Below, one piece after another: positions 5,052-11,267 of a DNA stretch of 11,267 nt. The notes under the pieces were generated by a model. That model was given only the letters and a program-made list of their open reading frames with translations. It ran no database searches and was not told the origin of the DNA. This stretch comes from Clostridiales bacterium (GTDB taxonomy: Bacteria > Bacillota > Clostridia > Oscillospirales > Acutalibacteraceae): contig JAAVHU010000038.1 in assembly GCA_014799585.1 (NCBI GenBank), positions 15,343 through 26,609 on the forward strand, read 5' to 3'. How positions within the stretch are numbered: the first letter of the stretch is position 1; each line of letters begins with the position of its first letter. The translations under genes and the position numbers were made by a program.

Positions 5052-6215
5052 TTATAAAATGCTTGCAAGAAGCTGAGCTTTCATATTGCTGAACTCTTCG
5101 TCCGTAAGCATTCCTGCCTCTTTCATCATTGTTAATTTATCTAATTTTGCTTTGAAGGCAGTCATATCATCCGTTGACTGCTGAGCTTGCTGTGCTTGTT
5201 GCGGCTGTTGCGATTGTTGAGGTTGATTATTTATACCATCAAAAGCGTTGTTTATAGCTCCTCCTACAACACCGCCTACTGCACCGCCGACACCTGCCAT
5301 TGTGCCGAAGCCCACACCCATATTTGTAAACTGACCTGTTGCTTCATTTTTAGCAACATCCTGCGCAACATCAAAGCCACGCTCTTGCTGATATGTATAG
5401 CCTTCCTGTGCACGCTTTGTTGCCATTGCTTGCGATTCAATAACTGTTTTCTGCGCTTCTGTTTCAGCATCAATAACGGCAGTCTGCTGTCTTAATCTTG
5501 CTTCCGCAATGTCCGCATACCGTCTGAAATGAAGTGATTTGAATTTCTCATAAGTAGCTTCACCATCAGGCTTAACAATTGTGGTAATGAAGAATCTTTC
5601 CAGTGCGATGCCGTAATCATCAAAATCAGGCTGCAGCATTTTAAGAAGTGCTGATGAAATTTCGTTTAAATGCTCATCAATTTCAAAGATATTGATTTTC
5701 TGTTCACGGATAACTTGCGCAATGTATGATTTAACCTTTGTCATCAGGAATGAACGGAAATATCTTGTTAAGCTCTCTTGACCAAGAAAATCCTCTGTTC
5801 CTACTAATTTGAGCAGAAGTTTTCTTGAATCTGCTGCACGAAGGCTCATTTCACCGCTTGCACCAATTGAAATCGGGAAATTATATGTAGGCTCCAAAAA
5901 CTGAACCTTGCTGTCTGTTCCCCATTTTATCGCCATCTGCTCGGTTTTGTTGATGAAGTATACCTCGCAATGAAATGGTGTTTGACCATCTGTTGCAAGA
6001 TTAAGAGCCTTGCCGATTAACGGAATGTTCTGTGTTGCAAGTGTATGACGGCCTGCACCGAATAAATCAAGTGCCTGCCCGTTCATCATAAAGATTGCTT
6101 CCTGCGACTCGTGAACAATAAGCTGTGTTAATGTATTAAAATCTTCGCAAGGGTGCTTCCATATAAATGTTTTGTTGTCACCCTCGTATTTAATAATATC
6201 TGCTATTTTAGCCAT
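5052..6215 (-). CDS. SPFH-domain protein with Gly-rich, Gln-rich and SHOCT-like tail
   Basis: This 387-residue protein belongs to the bacterial SPFH (stomatin/prohibitin/flotillin-related) group often labelled YdjI or virion-core-like. The SPFH body spans about 20-235: QEAIFMMNGQALDLFGAGRHTLATQNIPL (38-66), EVYFINK (84-90), PTYNFPISIGASGEMSLRAAD (109-129) and an LLKMLQPDFDDYGIALERFFI block (190-210). An Ala/Glu/Gln-rich helix (233-292) likely mediates oligomerisation. A Gly-rich stretch (300-320) could touch the membrane; a Gln/Pro linker (331-347) leads to a SHOCT-like C-terminus (350-387, KLTMMKEAGMLTDEEFSNMKAQLL). Many relatives end in a zinc ribbon; here SHOCT replaces it. AAGGAGGA precedes the ATG by 8 bases. 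It lies between the SIR2-like gene and the membrane-protein gene, with gaps of 20 and 11 bases. A scaffold role in a membrane complex is inferred. Confidence 0.9.
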   Translation of the reverse strand: MAKIADIIKYEGDNKTFIWKHPCEDFNTLTQLIVHESQEAIFMMNGQALDLFGAGRHTLATQNIPLIGKALNLATDGQTPFHCEVYFINKTEQMAIKWGTDSKVQFLEPTYNFPISIGASGEMSLRAADSRKLLLKLVGTEDFLGQESLTRYFRSFLMTKVKSYIAQVIREQKINIFEIDEHLNEISSALLKMLQPDFDDYGIALERFFITTIVKPDGEATYEKFKSLHFRRYADIAEARLRQQTAVIDAETEAQKTVIESQAMATKRAQEGYTYQQERGFDVAQDVAKNEATGQFTNMGVGFGTMAGVGGAVGGVVGGAINNAFDGINNQPQQSQQPQQAQQAQQSTDDMTAFKAKLDKLTMMKEAGMLTDEEFSNMKAQLLASIL

Positions 6216-6235
6216 TTACTTTTCCTCCTTAATAT

Positions 6236-7585
6236 TTACTTGTTATTTAAATGCTCCATAATTTTGCCAACCACTTCATCATTTTTTCCATATTTTACAG
6301 AACAATATTGTATATTAGTGTCTTTACATTCTTCACAATGTAATTTCTTTTTAACCTTGTTTTCACCTTTATTACAGTCTTCTTCTCCTACTACAATCAA
6401 TCGTTTACCAGTAGTCACATATTCGTGCAAAAAAGAATTTATATGATTATCATCTTCATTTATATTGAACCCAAAAATTATCAATATTTCTGATTCTTTT
6501 AATTCTTTGCTAAAGGCTTGAAAAGTTTCTATTTGTTTGCTATTAATAATCGGTTTTAATAAAGATTGACCAAATATAAACGGAAAAAATATATTTTTAT
6601 TTTTAAATGTATTTTCATCTGTACATATATTTGCATCATATACCTCAAGTAACTCTGGGAATTCAAAATCTGAAAGTTTCCCATTTAAATAAATAACATC
6701 GTCCTTCAGTATTTCACAAAACCTAAAATAATTTGTTGTAGCAATTGCATTTATTTCGAACTCTTTTTGTTTACCAAAAGCGTCTTTTATCAAAGAATAG
6801 TATGTAGAGCCTTCATTCGAAATATTGACACTATAAATTTTTTGTGTGAAATTGTTTATATCACTAATAATATCATAATAGTTTGGTTTTTCGTCTAAAT
6901 AATACTTTGATAATGATTTATCACCTTTAAAATATCGCAATATGCCTTCAACTAGTACAAAATAGCAAAACCAATAATAATTAAAAATCTTAGAAAAATT
7001 ATTTTTTCCATACTTAGAGGGAGATATTATAGTGTGAAAATAAGAATCTAATAAACCACCAATTGCTACATTTGTGTCAATTTTTAAAAGTTGATCTTCT
7101 TTCACATCAAATAATTTTTTTAAAAAGGCATCATTATTATCTTGAAATATATAATCATCTTCGACTATCAACCTATTGAAATCTTCTATTATAGATTTTT
7201 TCTTTTCTTCATTAGATTTGTGCTTTATATCAGAGTTTTCAATAAGCTTTTTTAATTTTTCATCTTCTTTTAATTCTGTAAAATCCTTATCGTGTAATAG
7301 TATAGAAATAGTATCTTTATATTCAACTAAAAAGGTATCACTATTCGTAATTTTCTGCTTTACAAGATTTTGTAATAAAGTTAACTTATTATTATATGAA
7401 TGAGCGCTGTACTTATATGTTTTCCCAAAATATTCTTTAGAAAAATATTTTTTCAAAGCTGTTGTAATCTCAGTTTTATATTCATTTCCAAACAATGAAT
7501 TTTTCAAGTATTCATATCCTGAGGCAATTTCATAATTACCTTCGCCCTCAACACCAGCACCAAACAAAAACATTACTTTCTTCAT
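6236..7585 (-). CDS. SIR2-like protein, candidate NAD-consuming effector or sensor
   Basis: This 449-residue protein carries the ordered motifs of the SIR2/Rossmann family: an N-terminal FLFGAG loop (6-11) followed by EIASGYEYL, NAIATTNY (279-286) matching the TTNYD motif, YLNGKLSDFEFP (299-310) at the position of the HG...P motif, FGQSLLKP (337 onward), ILIIFGFNINEDDNHI (367-382) and RLIVVGEE (395-402). A long Lys/Asp-rich helical insert (about 50-270) separates the first loop from the rest. Anti-phage SIR2 proteins use an Asn and a His to hydrolyse NAD; Asn285 is present, but the His position reads Asn301. No SLOG or membrane segment is evident. ATG 7585 has AAGGGTGAG upstream; the frame extends to 7711 inside the previous gene but lacks a good start there. 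Sampled lines have about 17-27% G+C, lower than the neighbours. SIR2-like assignment is probable; enzymatic activity is uncertain. Confidence 0.72.
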   Translation of the reverse strand: MKKVMFLFGAGVEGEGNYEIASGYEYLKNSLFGNEYKTEITTALKKYFSKEYFGKTYKYSAHSYNNKLTLLQNLVKQKITNSDTFLVEYKDTISILLHDKDFTELKEDEKLKKLIENSDIKHKSNEEKKKSIIEDFNRLIVEDDYIFQDNNDAFLKKLFDVKEDQLLKIDTNVAIGGLLDSYFHTIISPSKYGKNNFSKIFNYYWFCYFVLVEGILRYFKGDKSLSKYYLDEKPNYYDIISDINNFTQKIYSVNISNEGSTYYSLIKDAFGKQKEFEINAIATTNYFRFCEILKDDVIYLNGKLSDFEFPELLEVYDANICTDENTFKNKNIFFPFIFGQSLLKPIINSKQIETFQAFSKELKESEILIIFGFNINEDDNHINSFLHEYVTTGKRLIVVGEEDCNKGENKVKKKLHCEECKDTNIQYCSVKYGKNDEVVGKIMEHLNNK

Positions 7586-7609
7586 ATTCTCACCCTTATA
7601 GTTTTTCTT

Positions 7610-7640
7610 AGGAATTTTATACTTCTTCTGTATAATTCCT
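7610..7640 (-). other. Inverted repeat between TIR-B and SIR2-like genes
   Basis: AGGAAT/ATTCCT plus TATAC/GTATA arms, with a two-base bulge, form a hairpin around a seven-base pyrimidine loop (purine on the minus-strand transcript). It fills the only sizeable gap (67 bases) in the operon, just after the TIR-B stop. No U-run follows, so it is not a normal terminator; an RNA processing or stability element is possible. Confidence 0.4.
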
Positions 7641-7652
7641 TTAAGATAATAT

Positions 7653-9143
7653 TTATTTTTTCTCGCGTAATGAAAATCTAATAAGAATAATGAACAATGG
7701 TAATGCAGCAATACATGCTAATATGATTTCCACAAAAGAAGGAAGTGTATATACTGAAGACACATAAACCATAGCCAAAATTATCACGAGCATAAAGCCT
7801 ATACATATCCAAATTTCTTTTTTCAATTTGGATGTTTTTTCTTTTTCCTGTTCTCGTTCTTGTTTTTCCTTTTGTTCTTTCTGTTCTTTTTCTAATTGTT
7901 TTTTTATGTGTGCATTCTCATTGCGTTCGTTTATATGAGAAATATAGCCTTTTAAGGTTTCAGCTAATTTGCTATCAGCAAAGCGAACTGCTTTTTTAAA
8001 ATTGTTGCTATCTGAGAAAGATTGAGCACAATCAGCAAGTTTTTCTTGCTTAGATACTTTTAATTCTGCCATAAGTTTTCCAAGATAAGCCATTGCGTTT
8101 TCAGGATCTTGATCAAGCACCTTTTCGCAATATTCATTAGCACTATTCCAATCCTTATCCTCAAGAAACATAAATGCGCGTTTCAACAACGGCTCTACGC
8201 TTATATTTCCGTTATTGATAACAACGGTTTCTGTGGATGTTGTTTTTTCAACAGAAAGAATTTTGCCAATACCCCTTATTAAATCCTGCATAAAGCCAAG
8301 TTTGCTCATATCCTGTGCCTGCAAGTGAGAGAATTCCTCCGGCAAATCATACGGGTCCATATCTCTATACGCAGGGATGAGTGTTTTCTTTGCTCCGTTT
8401 TTGATTAACGAAAGATATCTTGACCATTCATTTTTAACCCAAACGGAATTAAAATATTCAGCCTTAGTACCAAGTGCAACCATAACCTTTGAAGAATTCA
8501 AAGCAGCGAATATGTACGGCTCATAGGCTGTTCCAAGCTTGTCCTCAAGTGTTATTCTTGAAAAGAAAACTTTGAAGCCCTCTTTTGTTAATTCGTGATA
8601 AAGCTCTGTTGCTAAAACTGAATCAGGTGTTCTTCTGCCTTGATTATCTGTTTCTTTATAACAGATAAACACATCAAACGGCTCTTCCTTATTTGAGATT
8701 TCAAGAATACCCTTTTGAATTTCGTCTATTGCTTTTGCCTCTGCTTCGTAAACATCCTTTTGGTAGCCATCAGCATACTGGATAGCCTGTTTATAATCTT
8801 CATCAGCAAAGATAGAAGTAAACTGTGTTCTGTTTACAGTGGGTATTCTTTTATGCGATGCAGGGTCTTCAACATATTCAATACCATATTTGCAAAGCAC
8901 CAAAGACCAATACGCCTCAGCATCGCTTGTATCCTCATTCAATATATTGTTGTAGATAGACATAGCTTTATCATATTCGTTATTTCTGCGAAAATGATTT
9001 GCTCTATCATATAAATTTGCTTTTTTATCATCATCCAATTTTGGCAGAGTTTGTTTTGTACCACAGTAAGCACATTCGCAAACAGACATTCCGTCTGTTA
9101 TTTCCAAATCTCCGCCGCACATTTTACATCTAAATACAGCCAT
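7653..9143 (-). CDS. TIR protein B: zinc ribbon, TPR-like repeats, TIR, coiled coil, two membrane helices
   Basis: This 496-residue protein starts with a zinc ribbon (Cys6, Cys9, Cys24, Cys27) and a TPR-like helical pair (about 43-90). The TIR domain runs about 156-298: FDVFICYKETD (156-166), KVFFSRITLEDKLGTAYEP (191-209), SSKVMVALGT (217-226), SVWVKNEWSRYL (233-244), TLIPAYRDMDPYDLPEEF (254-271). Glu208 lies on the helix that carries the catalytic Glu of NAD-cleaving TIRs such as SARM1 and ThsB. A second TPR-like unit (316-360), a Lys/Glu/Gln coiled coil (about 405-440) and two membrane helices (443-462, 469-488) follow. It is paralogous to TIR-A through about residue 400 and differs after that. 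The ATG has GAGG upstream in the 16-base gap from TIR-A. NADase or cyclase activity is inferred. Confidence 0.92.
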   Translation of the reverse strand: MAVFRCKMCGGDLEITDGMSVCECAYCGTKQTLPKLDDDKKANLYDRANHFRRNNEYDKAMSIYNNILNEDTSDAEAYWSLVLCKYGIEYVEDPASHKRIPTVNRTQFTSIFADEDYKQAIQYADGYQKDVYEAEAKAIDEIQKGILEISNKEEPFDVFICYKETDNQGRRTPDSVLATELYHELTKEGFKVFFSRITLEDKLGTAYEPYIFAALNSSKVMVALGTKAEYFNSVWVKNEWSRYLSLIKNGAKKTLIPAYRDMDPYDLPEEFSHLQAQDMSKLGFMQDLIRGIGKILSVEKTTSTETVVINNGNISVEPLLKRAFMFLEDKDWNSANEYCEKVLDQDPENAMAYLGKLMAELKVSKQEKLADCAQSFSDSNNFKKAVRFADSKLAETLKGYISHINERNENAHIKKQLEKEQKEQKEKQEREQEKEKTSKLKKEIWICIGFMLVIILAMVYVSSVYTLPSFVEIILACIAALPLFIILIRFSLREKK

Positions 9144-9147
9144 ATAT
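9118..9147. repeat. 30-bp exact repeat at the TIR-B start (copy 1)
   Basis: These 30 bases, covering the first seven codons of TIR-B and four bases upstream of its ATG, are identical to 11207-11236 at the start of TIR-A. Flanking sequence is similar but diverged. It marks the paralogous origin of the two genes. Confidence 0.8.
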
Positions 9148-9159
9148 TTTCCTCATCTT

Positions 9160-11232
9160 TTAATAATACTCATTTGGTTTTGATAAAATATCAAAGAAAT
9201 CGTGAGCAGGGCCTAAAAGGAAGAAGCCTAATGTAATTATATACAAAAAGCCCATAGCCGGTTTTCCCTCATAGAATTTATGAAAACCAAATATACCGCC
9301 GATAAAGCAAAGAATTAATGCAACTGCTTTCTTTTTAGGCTTTAAAGGCTTGCCCTTCATTGTGCTGTTCTGCACTGCTTGTTGCATTTTCATATCTTCT
9401 TTTTGAAGTATATCAATGGCAAAATTAAAATCTGTTATTGCTTCTGCATTCTGTTTTTCTAAATCTTCTAAATTGATTTCAAGCTTTTCCTGCGGAACAT
9501 CACAGCCAAGCTCAGCCAAAGCCCTATAATCAGCCGCAATAATCTTTTTCTGCAAAGCAACCTGATCATAACTTGCTTTTTGAATTGTGCTATTCGCATT
9601 CATCGTAGTTAAACCTGCTCTGCAAGTGTTTAACATTTTATTTTTATAGGGTGCTACAATGCAATTTATAATGCCGTTTATAACGATTCCCCAAAACAGA
9701 GTTACAAATAACAAAGGGAAAATCTGATTACTGATTTCACCGGAGAGTTCAACTGTACCCGTAGCATCTCCAACTTCTGATGTAAGAGTAACAACTAAAA
9801 GAATTATGTAAATGACTGCTAAAGCGATAAATGAAATAATCTTTGCCATTTTAGATTTTTTCAGCATTTTCTCATATTTTTCTTTTTGTGTTTTCAGAGC
9901 TTCACGGCAGGTGTTTACAGCACTTCCGTTCGCTTTTCCGCTAATCTCATTCGTTGCATACAAATTGGCAAGTTTCTCTTCTTCCTGCTCAATCTTTTTC
10001 TTATAATACTTTTTCGGATAAGAACAGTATCTTTCCTTATCTTCATCCGAAGCAAACAAAACAGCTTTTTTGAAAGCACTGTCTTCTATAAGGTCTTCTC
10101 CGTATTTATACAGTTGATGTTCTTCTGTGCAATGATACTTCGCCATAACCTTTTTTATGTAAGCGTTATGATTTTCAGGATCCATATCAAGCACTTTTTC
10201 GCAGTATTCATTCGCTGAACTCCAATTTTTATCAAGCAAAAACATATCTGCACGTTTAAGCAACGAACTGACAGAGGCATTCGCACTGTCTGTAACAGCT
10301 TCTGACTGCTTTTCTTTTTCAGTATTTTCTTCTTTCTGATACTTAAAAATCTTTGTAATCGAATCAATCAAATCCTGCATAAAGCCGATTTTTCCCATAT
10401 CAAGGGCTTGTAGATTGGAAAACTCTTTCGGAAGTTCATAAGGTGAAAATCCACGGTATGCAGGGATAAGCAGTTTGTTTCCGCTTTGAGCAAAATCAAG
10501 ATAACGGCTCCATTCGTTTTTAAGCCAAACAGAATTGAAGTGTTCAGGCTTAGTGCCAAGTACAACCATAACTTCTGAGCTGCTGAGGGCAGAATAAATG
10601 ATTGGTTCATATGCTGAGCCAAGCTTACCCTCAAGCGTTTTTCTTGCAAAAAAGGTTTTATAACCTTTCTTCTCTAACTCATAATACAAATCCTGAGCAA
10701 TAACACTGTCTTCTGTTCTGTCACCTGTTGCATCGTCTGTTTCCTTGTAGCAAATAAAGATATCATAATCTTCTTCATTTTCAGATTGTTTAATGATACC
10801 CTGCTGAATATCATTAATTATATTTGCTTCTTCTTCATAAACGGCTTTATTGCTTTCATCGGCATTATTGATTGTTTCAATATAATCTATATCCGTAAAA
10901 ATCGGAGAAGCTATCGTTCTGTGGCAAGTTGGTATTTTTTTACCCGTTTTTGTATCATCAACATACTCAATACCATATTTGCAAAGAATTATGCCCCAAT
11001 GTGCTTCAGCACTGCTGTTATTTTCAAGCAATATATCCTCATAAATTTTCTTGGCTTCGTCAAATCTGTTTACCAATCTGAGCTGGTTTGCACGATTGAA
11101 AAGATTTGCAACTTTTTCATCATTTATCTGCGGAACTGTTTGCTTTGTTCCGCAATACATACACTCGCATACGGTTGATTTATCTGTTAATTCTAAATCT
11201 CCGCCACACATTTTACATCTAAATACAGCCAT
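9160..11232 (-). CDS. TIR protein A: zinc ribbon, TPR-like repeats, TIR, membrane helices and TM2 domain
   Basis: This 690-residue protein has a zinc ribbon (Cys6, Cys9, Cys24, Cys27), a TPR-like unit (about 46-91), and a TIR domain (155-300) with DYDIFICYKETDD, KTFFARKTLEGKLGSAYEP (192-210), SEVMVVLGT and LLIPAYRGFSPYELPKEF. Glu209 is the expected catalytic Glu of NAD-cleaving TIRs. A second TPR-like unit follows (322-365), then a helical, Lys-rich stretch, two membrane helices (about 465-484 and 503-526), another helical region and a C-terminal TM2 domain (633-681: GGIFGFHKFYEGK, GFLYIITLG, DFFDIL). The ATG at 11232 was preferred because AGAGGAG lies 7 bases before it; the in-frame ATG at 11259 has no such site and the first 20 residues from 11232 match those of TIR-B. 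It is the first operon gene visible; the promoter lies beyond the right edge. Likely membrane-anchored with the TIR domain in the cytoplasm. Confidence 0.92.
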   Translation of the reverse strand: MAVFRCKMCGGDLELTDKSTVCECMYCGTKQTVPQINDEKVANLFNRANQLRLVNRFDEAKKIYEDILLENNSSAEAHWGIILCKYGIEYVDDTKTGKKIPTCHRTIASPIFTDIDYIETINNADESNKAVYEEEANIINDIQQGIIKQSENEEDYDIFICYKETDDATGDRTEDSVIAQDLYYELEKKGYKTFFARKTLEGKLGSAYEPIIYSALSSSEVMVVLGTKPEHFNSVWLKNEWSRYLDFAQSGNKLLIPAYRGFSPYELPKEFSNLQALDMGKIGFMQDLIDSITKIFKYQKEENTEKEKQSEAVTDSANASVSSLLKRADMFLLDKNWSSANEYCEKVLDMDPENHNAYIKKVMAKYHCTEEHQLYKYGEDLIEDSAFKKAVLFASDEDKERYCSYPKKYYKKKIEQEEEKLANLYATNEISGKANGSAVNTCREALKTQKEKYEKMLKKSKMAKIISFIALAVIYIILLVVTLTSEVGDATGTVELSGEISNQIFPLLFVTLFWGIVINGIINCIVAPYKNKMLNTCRAGLTTMNANSTIQKASYDQVALQKKIIAADYRALAELGCDVPQEKLEINLEDLEKQNAEAITDFNFAIDILQKEDMKMQQAVQNSTMKGKPLKPKKKAVALILCFIGGIFGFHKFYEGKPAMGFLYIITLGFFLLGPAHDFFDILSKPNEYY

Positions 11233-11236
11233 ATAT
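11207..11236. repeat. 30-bp exact repeat at the TIR-A start (copy 2)
   Basis: Identical to 9118-9147 and in the same place relative to the start codon. The two copies are 2,089 bases apart in direct orientation, so recombination between them would remove TIR-A and leave a single TIR-B gene under the same upstream signals. Confidence 0.8.
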
Positions 11237-11267
11237 ATTCTCCTCTGCAAATTAATCAATTTCTAAA

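Noticed and set aside
5187-5230. Short tandem TTG/CTG-rich repeats as a microsatellite element
   Set aside because: They are simply the codons of the Gln-rich linker of the SPFH protein.
5187-5495. Plus-strand reading frame opposite the SPFH gene
   Set aside because: It is antisense to a strongly supported gene; its Leu/Arg- and Cys-rich translation is the shadow of the Gln/Ala-rich coding strand, and no ribosome binding site was seen.
7586-7711. Longer N-terminus for the SIR2-like protein starting at 7711
   Set aside because: It would overlap the end of TIR-B by 59 bases, has no good ribosome binding site, and the family's conserved FLFGAG loop begins right after the ATG at 7585.
10786-11178. 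130-codon plus-strand frame opposite TIR-A
   Set aside because: Phe/Ile/Tyr-rich shadow of Lys/Glu/Asn-rich coding sequence, with no family resemblance.
4339-11232. Canonical Thoeris system
   Set aside because: ThsA would be SIR2 plus SLOG and ThsB a short soluble TIR. Here the TIR proteins are long and membrane-anchored, no SLOG is visible, and SPFH and membrane genes are included.

Overview
The window looks like a chromosomal segment of a low-GC Firmicute, most likely a gut-type clostridium (Ruminococcus/Eubacterium-like; the genus is a guess). The reasons are AT-rich DNA, strong AGGAGG-type ribosome binding sites, an LSAC-type lipoprotein signal, a YodB-like HxlR regulator and clostridial protein architectures. 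Nothing in the sequence fixes the species.

Layout, left to right. (1) 1-1128: a redox pair. A minus-strand iron-sulfur-type flavoprotein and a plus-strand HxlR regulator diverge from a 150-base spacer. Both -10 boxes lie inside one 22-bp palindrome, a convincing operator. The regulator ends at a strong, probably bidirectional hairpin terminator. (2) 1170-2342: a minus-strand lipoprotein lipase of the Geobacillus/Staphylococcus family (I.5), with its catalytic triad and predicted zinc ligands intact. (3) 2471-2722: a stand-alone copy of the middle domain of FakA (DAK2/DegV-associated), with its own promoter and terminator. (4) 2822-4067: a very AT-rich cluster of three small minus-strand genes: an unknown protein, a divergent sigma-70-like protein that overlaps it, and a small Cys-containing unknown. 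(5) 4086-4338: a gene-free stretch with a possible promoter for cluster 4 and the terminator of the next operon.

(6) 4339-11232: the most interesting part, a five-gene minus-strand operon that runs to the right edge. In transcription order it encodes TIR protein A (zinc ribbon, TPR-like repeats, TIR, two membrane helices, TM2 domain), TIR protein B (zinc ribbon, TPR-like repeats, TIR, coiled coil, two membrane helices), a SIR2-like protein, an SPFH protein with a SHOCT-like tail, and a four-helix membrane protein. Gaps are 16, 67, 20 and 11 bases and one terminator follows. TIR plus SIR2-like is the enzymatic pairing of the Thoeris anti-phage system (TIR makes an NAD-derived signal, SIR2 effector destroys NAD). 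Here, however, there are two membrane-anchored TIR paralogues, the SIR2-like protein has no obvious SLOG domain and has Asn where the catalytic His is expected, and an SPFH scaffold and a membrane partner are built in. I infer a membrane-microdomain NAD-signalling or defence system that I cannot match to a named one. The SIR2-like gene is visibly more AT-rich than its operon partners, which suggests an exchangeable module placed in an otherwise conserved TIR/SPFH core.

No tRNA, rRNA, CRISPR array, transposase or integrase was recognised.
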